The position numbers and the translations under genes were made by a program. The notes beneath the pieces were generated by a model, which saw only the letters and a program-made list of their open reading frames with translations, was not told where the DNA came from and ran no database searches. A stretch of DNA of 64,000 bases from Perkinsus chesapeaki (taxonomy: Eukaryota > Perkinsozoa > Perkinsida > Perkinsidae): contig JAAPAO010000053.1 in the NCBI GenBank assembly GCA_013115145.1, positions 1-64,000 of the forward strand, given 5' to 3'. Within the stretch, counting starts at the first letter, position 1; each line of letters starts with the position of its first letter. Below are positions 33,647-44,917 of the stretch, piece by piece.

Positions 33647-33719
33647 ATTAACTAAACCATCATCAACTACTTCACTAATGAGCTGACAATATCAATTGAG
33701 CCGGGAATATATGATCATT

Positions 33720-34600
33720 ATCAGCCACGCTTACCTTTGCACGTCGATGGTCGTCGCTTTCGCCCCTTCCTAGACCTTGGGGAGGAGTTACCAATACTAG
33801 ACTGGCAGTCTGAGGATGCCGCCGACACTTTACGATTTATCTCGGTGTTGAATGCCCTGCGGAAACCATAACAAAATTTCCAGCTTCCGGGCCTACGTTG
33901 CTGATCGGCTGTCGGCACTCTCGTCATCGGCCACCGACGAGATTCCCAAGGACTGGCAGCCTCGGAGCAAAGCTTGCGGAGTGATGCCTGTATAGTCACC
34001 GAGGGAGAGTGTTGCACTGTGAGAGCTACCCAGATAGAGCGTGGACTCTGGCTAAAGAGAACGTTAACGATACTGCTATAACGAACATTAATATAAGTAA
34101 ATAAAAATTGGTTTGAAACAAATCGAGGAGAGGCCGACGCGGAGGAAACAAGTAGGAGAATGAAAAGGCAATTGTTAAAGTAAAAAGGCGGCTGGTAAAC
34201 CGCAATCTTACGTCCCATCTAACTGCCTCTCCATATTGAAGTGTCACCCATTCATCATCATCTACTGTGGGGGCCAAACGAACGACCGTCGAATTATTGC
34301 CAACAGAATCGTCAGAAATCTCGATCGAATCGTCAGTGGGCCGCAATAACATAATATATACGTCGGCTCCATTCTCGTGATTAAATAGGGCTAGGCGGAG
34401 GCTGCTGTCCATCCCGGAGATCCTGATAGTGCCAGCTTCATCTAGGTCGCTAGTGGAGCTGCCCTGGTCACCCAAAAGCACGTAGTGCCTAGCCGCGAGG
34501 AGCATGTCACTTCGCCGGGCTTCGTCGAACTCACCCGAGCTCTCCCACACAGTGACTTTGAACTGTCTCCTCCATCCATGAAATAGTTATCATTCTATCT
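33720..34600 (-). CDS. Spliced gene of unknown function
   Basis: The main exon (about 34216-34575) encodes FKVTVWESSGEFDEARRSD ... ARHYVLLGDQGSS ... MDSSLRLALFNHENGADVYI ... DDDEWVTLQYGEAV, a folded-looking acidic sequence with a consistent frame and an acceptor-like AG at its start. After an intron of about 170-200 nt, another exon reads SLGDYTGITPQALLRGCQSLG, then NTEINRKVSAASSDCQSS. No family recognised. The 5' exon beyond 34600 is missing from my reading. Confidence rests on codon-like composition and splice consistency only. Confidence 0.4.
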
Positions 34601-35370
34601 TCTATGGGCCTGCCCGGCCTTGCGGACCAGTAAGGAAGATGCAACGTTGTTTGCGAAGGTTCAGTGGTGTCCCAAAGCATCAAGATATGAAGTTGATCAG
34701 TTTAATTAAATTGAACAGAACACAGGAATGCTGTAAAAACTAGACAGATTCAAGACATAGCCCAATTCTTGACTGCCTCTCCAACAAAAAGATCTGGTCG
34801 TGTGCGAGGTAGATGCTCCAACACTGAAAATGCGATACATGCGCTGAGGAACATATCTACACTTCCGGCCAACTACAGGAAACCGCACGCTGTCGGCGGT
34901 GACAATCGGGGCAATTATAGGACGCCCACGTTATAGCATTCATCACCCAAAATAGTGAATTTCTGAGACTTCAAAAAGTCAGAAGGTTCAATTAAAATAT
35001 CTATATTACAAATGTGCCTTGATTGGCGCCAGACTCGATCAGGTTGGGGAGAAGTGCAAAGTTAAAGTTCGATAATTTACGTTGGACCGCCAGAAATTTC
35101 CTAAAACCCGGATATCTCAGAGGTCAGAGCTCGTGCGGAGGTCAGTCGTATACCTCTGGAAAGGGGTACGAATTTCTGATCGAATGCCACCTAGTTCGCC
35201 CTCGTATACGATCGAAAACTTATTCAGATCGGGGTTGGACAACTTTCTGACCAGTATGTATAGGCCTTCCTTGCGATAACTAATATTGATAATTTATCAG
35301 GAATGATACCTGGTTAGAGTTGTACATCTCGTGTGTACTTTCATTATTTTTATTTTATTCATATATGAGT
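34601..35370. other. Intergenic, nothing recognised
   Basis: Short frames on both strands without motifs. Probably 3' flank of the SDR gene and 5' flank of the unknown gene on the minus strand. Confidence 0.35.
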
Positions 35371-37288
35371 CTATAACGATGTAAGCTTTAATTGATATGC
35401 GGACATAAATGACTCAGGCGCACCATTGTCAGAATCAACAAAGTCGCCATTTTCAACTCGCTCGTCAAGTAAGGCCTTCAATACGCCCACAGCGCCTTCC
35501 GTCGAGTCACGCAACATCAGCCAGCGGAGCGGTGCCAGACCACCGAACAAAGGTCCTGAATACACCAATAAAGGCGACAAAGGTGTAATGATTCGAACCT
35601 GGCAAAAATGGGGCACCGAGGTTGGTGTTGCAGAAACCCGGAGTGCAGGCCACAAACTTGGTCGTCGGATCTCTATTGGGGTCGCCACTCCTGAAAGGAA
35701 CCCTACCCAGGATTATATACACGGGTTCATATATGGCAAATATGGTGCTTCGCCCACCAATACCCGAGATACTAGGAATTGGTATGGAGTTCTGAGAGAA
35801 AGGCTGGATTATCAAACACTGATTACCACCAGCCATATTAGCTATTATAGGAGCTTAATTAGCGATTGCAGTGGAGTTATGAAGACCTCTTGTGGCAAGA
35901 GTGCGAGGAGGAGCTTACTTGCTGGCAACATACGAAAGTACAGCACGTTTGCTATCTGCATACTGAGTGGTGGATGATGGGTTACCCAGGACATCAACAA
36001 CATCATCGGCGGTTGCCAGTAAGGACTTTTTCTGCAATCGACTGAAAGGAAATAACGGAGGTTCCCGAGGAAAAGGAGGCCATGTCTTTAGTAGAATAAT
36101 TTTTGCCTTCTTCGGCCACTATGACGTTTCTATTTTTTGAACTACAAATTCACTCAGTAAACTACACGAGTCCCAACTCCTATCCGAGCCGTGCATCACA
36201 CCCACAGCGCGATTTTAAAAATACGGTAATTATCATCATAACCCCATCCCAGCAAATACCTGCTAACATACACCATACGTAGGGCTCTTCGCACATTAGC
36301 CTCGGCTCTAGCCTTCAAGAGGGCCTCTGTCATCACCACAGGGCCCACTAAATTGGTCTGTATGACCTTCTCTTTAGGCAGCATAATCCCTGAAGATCCG
36401 TGAGTGGTAAAATGAAGAGACAAATCACCTGCGTTGTGAATGACAGCGTCGAATCCCTCCGGCAGAGACTCCTCGGCGGCGAACCACATCTGGCTCAGTT
36501 CCCGTACTGCACTCTAACAAAAAACGTTGTTAAACTCAATGGGGCTGCCTAACCTAAACCAGATGATGTGCACCGAAACCACGTAAACTCACACGACGCT
36601 ACCGTCTCCGGCCAGGAAAAAATCAGCGCGAAATTTCGCAAAATCGCCCGTATATTTGCATGCTTTGCCAACAGTGTCTCGGCACTAACGGCAGTTCCCT
36701 CCATCTTCGCAGGATACCTCAACAGAGACTCTATCGGTCAAGTCGCAATGGATGACAGCGGGCGGTACGGCCCCTTCGCCTTGTCTCTCTGCTAGAACTC
36801 TAGAGATGTCATTGCCGGCTTCAACGTCTCGAACCAGGAGGACCTACCGTACGTCTTCCTCCCGACAAGCTTCCAGTCTTACCAGCGACACCTGTGGTTG
36901 ATAACGGCTGAGTATCTCTGTAACGGCTCGGCCGACCCCCGATGTCGCTCCTGACAAATGAGACCATCCAACCGACCAGGCACGGATCGAGCAAGGATCG
37001 AGCTAAGATCGATGGGTTCTTGTAGGGGAAACGTTGCTCCCAATGCAAACGTGCAAGCTCCTCGTCAAGCAGTTGAGTGCGCTGTTCCCGCAGCCGGCGG
37101 GAACACCGAGGACTCTTACCCGTAATGGCTATCCGGAACTTCTTATTGGTGTGATTCAACGCAGCACCTCGGCAAAGTCCGACAGCCTTGGTGCAGGCTG
37201 TCACAATATTGCTATATCGTCTAAAGGCCATCGCCCCCGCACCAGTGACAGTCCCCACCAGTGCCCATGCTGCAGCTCCGATCGCCAT
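35371..37288 (-). CDS. Short-chain dehydrogenase/reductase with N-terminal membrane anchor
   Basis: NAD(P)-dependent oxidoreductase of the SDR superfamily; substrate unknown. ATG 37288 opens a hydrophobic stretch (MAIGAAAWALVGTVTGAGAM), probably a membrane anchor. An intron then joins KKFRIAITG to ATSGVGRAVTEIL, rebuilding the TGxxxGxG cofactor loop. Later exons give IHCDLTDRVSVE (adenine-pocket Asp), FDAVIHNAGDLSLHF (NAG motif), VIQTNLVGPVVMTEALL, the catalytic YADSK (in STTQYADSKRAVLSYVA) and TPGFCNTNLG. The C-terminal exon ends ESFMSAYQLKLTSL with the stop at 35371-35373. The catalytic Tyr and Lys are present. The gene lies only about 60 bp downstream of the PHD-finger gene on the same strand. 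Confidence 0.8.
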
Positions 37289-37349
37289 GCCTAACTGCGA
37301 CCAACTTCCGAAGATGCCTAACGCAACTAAAGGGGACAGAGAAGAAACT

Positions 37350-38160
37350 CTAAGTAGCAGCGCAGTTCCTGTGAATGCGAATCACACCAGGCTTCTTCGG
37401 CCCCGGGCTGCCGCAATGCCCATCATCATCTGCGCTGTGGGCACAATTTTGGCAGATTCGACCGATCTCGATCACTCTGGTGCTGCCGACTGTGAGCGAG
37501 CCTCCACACTGGGCACAGGTCTTACAGTCTTTGCATTGCCAACGATCACAGGGCAACTGAAGAAGAAAGGACTTCATAGTAGTAGTAATAGGACACAGGC
37601 CTCTAGTTTAGGAGGACTAACGCCAAGTGAAGTGTGTTTACGGTACGCAGTGCACTACAAGCCTAGCCTTCACCGCAGCGAACATGCTTAATCTTCGGAT
37701 GTGTTCTATCGTCCACACATGATAATCTACAACGTGACATTTAATGCATTCTATGACCACTTATGTCAACGGAGATACAGTACTAACAATTACATCAATT
37801 ACAAGTAAATTATTAATCAGACGGCCTTCTCCATCTCCCCTACCATGAGGGTCGACGCCTCCTCTTGGCTCATCCCAGCACACTCTGGATGGAACCTCCT
37901 ATTACAATCAGTACACACCGCCGTTGCCTCCTCATCTGCCATCGAGGAGCCACAGATCACACACGCCTGAGCCGGGACAGCTTTACAGTAACCATTTGAG
38001 ATGGGACTATTACCGAGCATTCTTGGCACTTCCAATGAGATCCTTCTGAATACCTCCTCACCAACCGGACGTCCAGCGGGGGGTCGCAGCAGAATGCATG
38101 ACAGTGGCGACCACAGGCAGTGCAGTGGAGCATGTACTGAAAAACTTGGAGTACGGAGAT
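37350..38160 (-). CDS. Multi-PHD-finger chromatin protein (3' part)
   Basis: Zinc-binding PHD fingers, which read histone tails. The first exon seen (about 38160-38030) carries LHCTACGRHCHAFCCDPPL ... HWKCQECS. A ~45-nt intron joins it to ACVICGSSMADEEATAVC, CTDCNRRFHPECAGM and GEMEKA. An intron of about 250 nt then joins to LPCDRWQCKDCKTCAQCGGS, where one finger ends and another begins (the WQCxxCKxCxxCG link typical of tandem PHD fingers). The last finger is shortened (ICQNCAHSADDDGH) and the frame stops at 37350. At least three fingers are present. The 5' part of the gene beyond 38160 is not resolved. Confidence 0.75.
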
Positions 38161-39376
38161 CGGTGAGGTGCTAGTAGAGACCCATCTGATATTAATCTTT
38201 AACTCCGAGGAAATTTTCCTGCCACGTTTTGCTGTTCCAACCTATGCCTAATGTGAATGACTTTGACGAGGACCTGCTGGCGTCGGTATCAAAGTGGTTC
38301 CATATATGAACCGATGCCGTTCTAGTTGGGAGAGACGATATGAAGGTTGCTTTGTTGGGTCGACTGTGGTGCCTTATCCTATTCCCACGGTGATAGCTTT
38401 TGTTATTGCTATTTATTATGTTCAATTCCCTCAACAAAGTCAAACCCTGTCTAAGTTGACAAACCTAAGCTCGTATGTAATAGTAAGATGTAGAAGCAAG
38501 GATGTCTACGCAAAGTCCAATGTAATTTCACCACATAACGAGCACTGGTAGCTCTACCTCCTGCTGATGTGAATGCAAACAGGTGCTCCACGCACACCGG
38601 TACGCAGGCTCGGAGGAGCTATCGGTAGGCTCCGAGGAAGGGGTCGCTGCTGAAGCATGATCAGAGGAAAAGACGGTATGAAGTTGCCGGCCTACTGCTT
38701 CGCCGGACAAGGTGCTTGTGGAGCTCCTCAGTAGGGCTCGAAGGCGTCGCTACTCTGCAAAAGGGACATTCTCGACCACATTGCCAAGTGATTACCGGCG
38801 GGCCTTGCGCCTATGTAATGATCCAAGCTTGTGTACGTCAGCTGAGGTAAGGGAACTGTCGTCGGGGGTAGACATAATAAACTGCATAATAGTGAGGATA
38901 ATATTATATACAGGGACTGCTAGGGATCCGTCCATCTTCTTGGCAGATGATCTATCTAGTGGAAAAAGCCGAATATTCTGAGCTCCTCGATGCCATACAG
39001 TCTACAATAAGCGTATAATGAGAATTATTTTCTTTATAGTGCGACGGTTGCCACTACAGTGATGTGGCTGCGGGCAGCTTAGTCTAGTGCGGGTTAAGGT
39101 AGATGTATGGTACAGCACCAGACAGATAGAGGGAAAGTATCGTACTACCAGTCACACAGAGCCGATCAAGCGAATGGTGGCCTATGCAGATTCAAGCGGG
39201 GAGGAAATACGCAGACGCTTCAGTGCAGTCCAGTAAAAGGATTAGCCCCTCAAGCTCGCAGGTAGCACAACGGCCTTGGGAAGTGAAATACGGTCCCGCA
39301 ACTCAGCTAGCAGCACCGCACCGAACATGAGCAGGTTAGATTGAGTCTTGGAAATAGAGGTAATAAGGTGATTACT
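38161..39376. other. Unresolved region upstream of the PHD gene
   Basis: Probably contains 5' exons of the PHD-finger gene on the minus strand and the 3' flank of the mitochondrial carrier gene. Short frames exist (for example 38712-38981 plus) but none has recognisable motifs. Confidence 0.35.
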
Positions 39377-40976
39377 CTACGATGAGTACTTATAGCGTAC
39401 ATGCTGACCGAATTGGTATGCATAAAGTGCTGCTCCATTGGCAATAAAGGATCGGGCCACCCCTGGCAGCAGTCCCCTATACAGCGTGATGCTCCATTGG
39501 CAATAAAGGATCGGGCCACCCCTGGCAGCAGTCCCCTATACAGCGTGATGCTCCATTGGCAATNNNNNNNNNNNNNNNNNNNNNNNNNNNNNNNNNNNNN
39601 NNNNNNNNNNNNNNNNNNNNNNNNNNNNNNNNNNNNNNNNNNNNNNNNNNNNNNNNNNNNCCCCTATACAGCGTGATGCTCCATTGGCAATAAAGGATCG
39701 GGCCACCCCTGGCAGCAGTCCCCTATACAGCGTGCTGCTCCATTGGCAATAAAGGATCGGGCCACCCCTGGCAGCAGTCCCCTATACAGCGTGCCTGAAA
39801 AGGAGGAGCGGTTTGATACTGAGGGGAAATAGACGAATGATATCGAATAACAGCGGTCATTTCAAGTGACCAATAAAGTGGAGCCGTGATGGTTTTGAAT
39901 AGCCTTGTGACCGAATCCAAGGAAACGTCCAAGGAATATAATAAGCTGGATAACATCGATACTTAAGGGCAACCAGAAGCGGGGCGAAGAAGTCCATTAC
40001 GAGGACCAGTCTCCGAAGAACACTATAAGAGCATGTACTTAACGAATTTACCGATGTCACTGAATATAGGCAATTGAGTTGAACTAATTCAGACAAGCAA
40101 AGCCCGAGCCTTTCACTTGGGGCCCATACCTCCAATATTACCATTCCTAGCACACTGCCACAGTAACGTCGCCATTCCTGCGGTTTGCCGGTGTCCCGCT
40201 TGAATCTGTGACTTCACCACATCCAATGGCCACACTATACACCATGCCAACGTAGCGGCAATGCCTCCCTTGAGGAACGGATGGGCCCCGAAGAACTCTG
40301 GACTCTTAGCTTGGAAAGCCTCAGCTATGACAAAAAAGTTCCCCAACAGAAGTACGTTACGCGCCGTAGTGGCCGAGAACCCTAACGTGAGCTCACGAGC
40401 GCTGTAGGAGGAACCAAGCTGCCGTCGGGTCTTCATCAACTCCAAAGGAGCCTCTACGACAGCCCGGGACAGGCCAGAGGCGAGCCCACCGACCAACACC
40501 CGAGGCTCCAGGAATCCCCCCAGCTTGGTGTGCTCGAACCAAGTATCCTTGAGGCTGGCGAATACCACACCGTAGGATGCAAATTGCAATGACCGAAACA
40601 TCAGACTGCCGATGAATGGTGGAAGGAAGCCTCTGTAGAGGCCATGGACGCCATGGTCCAGAATAGTGGTGCGGAAAGTCCTGAGCATACCGGCGCTCTG
40701 GAACTGAGGCTGGGCTTGCATTTTAGTTTTAATGGTGTCCAGCGGATGCCCCATTATAACACTAGTACCTCCGTAGAGCACTCCACAGCCCAGAGACCAC
40801 ATACCTTCTCGGAAGGCTGATCCAGAGCCTACTAGTCGCCCAACCTCGGACATTTGAAAAGCAGACCGAATAGACGACTGGGAGCTGCTTATTGCTCCAC
40901 CGAAAAAGGATGTAGCATTACCGCTTAGATTGATAAGGGCGAGATTCCAAAGCACCTTTGTATATTCTATATTCAT
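39377..40976 (-). CDS. Mitochondrial carrier family protein with expanded terminal exon
   Basis: Inner-membrane solute carrier with three ~100-residue repeats. The long exon shows GHPLDTIKTKMQ, GLYRGFLPPFIGSLMFRSLQF, EAPLELMKTRRQ and VWPLDVVKSQIQ, the three signature PxD/ExxK motifs. The exon ends NGNIGG near 40125. After an intron of about 320 nt, an acceptor (TTTTCAG near 39800) joins LYRGLLPGVARSFIANGA, the expected end of the third repeat. The true C-terminus (ANGAALYAYQFGQHVRYKYSS, split here as ANGAALYAY and QFGQHVRYKYSS) comes only after the last unit of a 59-bp tandem array, stop 39377-39379. The start is ATG 40976 or 40853. Transport substrate unknown. Confidence 0.82.
39431..39794. 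repeat. 59-bp tandem array derived from the carrier's last exon
   Basis: Units beginning TGCTCCATTGGC start at 39431, 39490, 39549, 39677 and 39736, exactly 59 bp apart on each side of an assembly gap. On the minus strand each unit encodes LYRGLLPGVARSFIANGA of the carrier. Because 59 is not a multiple of three, each unit shifts the frame; the third consecutive unit would meet a TAG. The outer units have GCTGCTCC where the inner ones have GATGCTCC. Confidence 0.93.
39564..39660. other. Assembly gap (97 N)
   Basis: A run of N inside the 59-bp tandem array. The unit phase does not carry across it, so the gap length is only an estimate and the true copy number is unknown. Confidence 1.
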
Positions 40977-41548
40977 AGGAGTCCACAACCACCCTTCTGC
41001 CACAAAGGCATTCACTACTACTTTAAACTCAGGGACTTAAGAGAATCAGAGAAGCATTAGTAAATGATAAGGTATTCACTTTTGTTGTTGTATTAAGTGA
41101 CTCTAAACAGAGGTATATTACTATGGCTTTTTAAACGGCCAGAACCGCTCCAGCTCTTTACATGTACTTTAACAAGAAGAATAACTGATAGGAACAGTGT
41201 GCATCTGGGAATAGAGCTACTCGTTATTATTACCATCATAGCTGCAGGTTGGCCAGTGAAACAGAATGTTATCCAGAAAAGGCAGTTGCCGAAATTCGGC
41301 CTGTCCTTGATGAACTTCTTCTCAGTTAGGGACATGAGAGGGACCTGCATAATATCCATTAGTCAGAGTCGCTACCACTACTACAAATACTATTATTATT
41401 CACTACTTAGTAAGCCCGAAATTGAACACTATTAACTAGCCTCAGGAGCTATGAATATCTATGTACGGAGGTATGTGCAAGGGTTTCACAGCGAACAACA
41501 GTTGAATAGTCCAAGCTTTTTGATTATACGTGAAAACCCATAACAGTG

Positions 41549-44500
41549 CTATAATCCCACAAGGACCATGAAAGTATAAAATAACGAAATATATATAAAC
41601 TGAAGTATGCTGTAGATCACGCTCCCCTGTGCAAGGTGGGGAAGACAGCAACTTGCCTGTGCTATGAACATCTGAGTGACAAGTGTGTAGAAGGGCAGGC
41701 CAAATGGTATCATAGATACGTATTCGTGAAGTACGCCAGAGAACACCTAAATGGCCGCAAGATGTCATTGATCGAGCAGGAGATCCGAGCCTACGAAACA
41801 GAGCATTCCGGCAGCGTCTTGAGACAGTCCGAGTCTTCTCATGGGAACGTACATGTGACGCAGTATAAAGTAGTGGACCTGGAAATGAGTTGTAAGGAAT
41901 CTTAACTTGAAGCTTGTTTTTGGCTCACAGGAAGATTCCATTTCTGCCAGTATTCTCTAAAGCTGACAGAGTTCCACCAATCAAGATAGAACTCGCGGTC
42001 ACCGAATCTGGTGATCTCAGCCAGTATATCTGAAGGGGCAAGAGCTTTCGCATAGATCCAGCAAATGGCAGCAGTGCGAACTAGCCAGGTGTTGCTTATT
42101 CGGCCCTATATTCTTCTACAAGGCATGGGGAGCCCAGGACAAATAATATAATTATGGTCATAAATAACTATCAAATATATGTAATCATTGGATAATAATA
42201 TAGCGATGTTAAAACAGTAGCGCAAGGTGAACGATTTTGGCTCATAGAGATACCATATGGGGACAGGCGACACAACTTACTCATCCACACGTGGAACAAC
42301 GTGAAGAACATTAACAGCCAGCAATAGAGGTTAGGAACCGCGAGCTTGAGCACACGTTCGGCAATAATCCTGACAAACAGCAGCATCACCAATATAGACA
42401 GCTTCAGTGGAGACTATTTATTATTATTATTACAATGTACTCTGGTACCAGCTCTTAGACTCATTTAGCATTATACGTGCATTAACCAGGATCGGCAACA
42501 TATACCTGAATGGAGGTAGAGGAGTTGACATTGCATAGGATAGCACTAGAAGAAGAAGGCACCGCCACTGTCTTGGATGATTTGGAACCATCCGCAGCTG
42601 TGAATACCTATCCGGGTTTTTCGAAAACCCGAAACCCGAATCGAGTCATCAGTGGAAGTATGTAAATAGAGCTACGTGACTAGTACAAATAATCCCTATA
42701 GCGAGCACTAAACAACCACACCACTTTGACGCTCGGAACTGCTACGGCAGCGGTATGATATATATAATAGAAAGGTGAGCTGAGAAGTGACCATGTAGTT
42801 TGTTGGATGCTACTTACTGTTGAACAAGAATAAGCTGTAGAGCCATGCAGAAGAGCAACAATGCTGTGTACTTGGCCAGTCTCACCCACTAAAGAGGAAA
42901 ACAGCAATAAATAGAGGATTAATAGGCGGCACTTACGTTACGAGCAGGATAACGGGGATACCACAACTGATAGCACAGAGTAGGATAAGCTATGAACATG
43001 TACCTGGCGAGAGATGGAAGGCTTCCACATTACAACAACAAGAAGAAAAATACAGAGGAAAGGCTTCCTATAGTCTGATATAAAACAGCGGAGCGTAGCG
43101 ATCCTTTTCTAGTTACGCTGTAAATTATTTCTCTCAAAAATACTTGCAATCATTCTTGACTATTGCTGAATCCCTATGAAACTTACATATCTTTCAACGA
43201 CAGGCATTTAGGATACTTCCTGGCAACTTCGAGAGTCTCCTTCTCCTCGGCCAAGAGCATCTGAACAAAGCCGTTAGAAACTTACCAAAGATACCATCAA
43301 GCATCCTACCTCCAATTTGCCTTCCTTAACGGACCAGTAAAGGTCATGGCAGACGTGCCAGTAACTAGCGAACGATGCTTATCGGAAATTTTAGACATAC
43401 GAAAGCTCACCTGACGATCTTCATAGCGTACGTGACAGAGCAGCACAGGAGTCCACATGCTAGCAGACCATTTGGATATGTCGCTGAGACATGACCCAAT
43501 ATAGATAGACAAGATGCCCTATATTACTTTCGATAGTGTAAAGTGGTCCAAGTAGAACGAGAAGAAGCACGCATGTTTGAAGGGTATTCGCGAGCTTACG
43601 GTCCTTTTGTTTCGGTGCTATGTACCTAAAAGAGAAACCGTACAGATGAAAGTGACATGGCATACGGGGGTGCTAGAGTGTATAGCAGACCACATGCCCA
43701 TTAAGCTGAATCCTAACGGAATGACATGTCTGACACCTATAGCTGTGAGCAACTACTGCTAATACACATAAGAATACGTACTACTACACATTGATATATA
43801 ATGGACTACATAAGAAGGTATATAAGGGTACATAAAAATATAAATTAAACATATTAATATATACGGCAAGATACCACCAACTGCTACCACTCCTTTATAT
43901 TACCTCTCTATAATATAACTCAGAGCTGGACAACATAGCACTAATGCTAGAGTATATAGTAGTGGAAGATGATGACGGAGGTTGTTTATGGAAAGATACT
44001 CCCAAGGTCGTAATAGTATACCGTACTTTATAAGATTCTCCAATACAAGACGGAGATTAAGTGCCTAGAGAAGGCTCTACAATCCTAGCCATTATGCAAG
44101 GCACTTACCACTAATAACAAGCACATAAGGTTAACAATACCGCGGTAGTTGGTGTTCTTGGCGCTCATACCGAGAAGGGGTGGCTACACCAACAATTGTC
44201 GCTTCAATGAGGCGAGAGCGGTATAAACTTACGCAGCATTTCCTATTGACAACACGCCCTAACGGATGGGATCGTCTGAGCCTACGAAGCTCCTTCTCTC
44301 GCTTAGCGGCCTCGTCAGCATCAGCGGTGGTAGAGGCGGCCTCTTTAGGCTTCTCCTCCTTAGTCTGTGACGCCTAAACAGTGTAACTTCACCAAGCCGC
44401 TGGGATGCTGCCAACCTACCTGTGTTGGTATCTTTTCAGCATCGCTTTGATAAATGCTGCTGACTTGGTTGAATGTACCGGCCTTTTCGACCTCTATCCG

Positions 44501-44644
44501 CTTTAGTTTCTTCTTGGAATCCTCACCAAGCTCTACGGGTTTAGAACCTGAGCTTAGATACGCCCTCACCAGCACGACGCCCCTACCTTCTTTATTAGAC
44601 ATGCCTTTGAGAGTATCCGCAGCTGTAGAGAAAAAACTACTCAT
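41549..44644 (-). CDS. DGAT1: Diacylglycerol O-acyltransferase 1-like (MBOAT family)
   Basis: ER membrane enzyme expected to make triacylglycerol from diacylglycerol and acyl-CoA. ATG 44644 opens [20 protein letters not shown] and a charged cytosolic N-terminus ending [15 protein letters not shown]. Later exons give [90 protein letters not shown] with [16 protein letters not shown] and [20 protein letters not shown], which holds the active-site His of MBOAT enzymes. The order and spacing match DGAT1 throughout. The last exon ends [10 protein letters not shown], stop 41549-41551, a little shorter than usual. It is divergent from the secreted coiled-coil gene, 273 bp between start codons. Confidence 0.9.
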
Positions 44645-44917
44645 ACGAAATAAAGCTGACACCTCTAGCTATTGAATACTGCTCATCACTTTAAGTACAT
44701 CCCTACACTAGCGTGGCTAAGCTACTTGGAAGAGAGCAGAGAATGCGCTGGGGCGCGCGGTCACCGATATCGATTATACGGGCGCGCGCTTTTTCAAATA
44801 TGCGATCGGCGCAGGATCGTCGGCGTTGACGGAAAGACTGCTTTTGAAGTGGCGTTTGTACATTGTACTTTTCAGCTATTACTACTTTGAAATCTGTCTG
44901 CACTACGACTCTTCCAT

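Noticed and set aside
35426-35977. 183-codon plus-strand frame
   Set aside because: Antisense to the SDR gene, whose catalytic YADSK and TPGFCNT exons lie on the minus strand here.
39431-39794. CRISPR-like array
   Set aside because: Units are head-to-tail copies of an exon without variable spacers, in a eukaryotic gene.
41636-41905. 89-codon plus-strand frame starting [13 protein letters not shown]
   Set aside because: Antisense to the DGAT1 exons with the HEY active-site motif.
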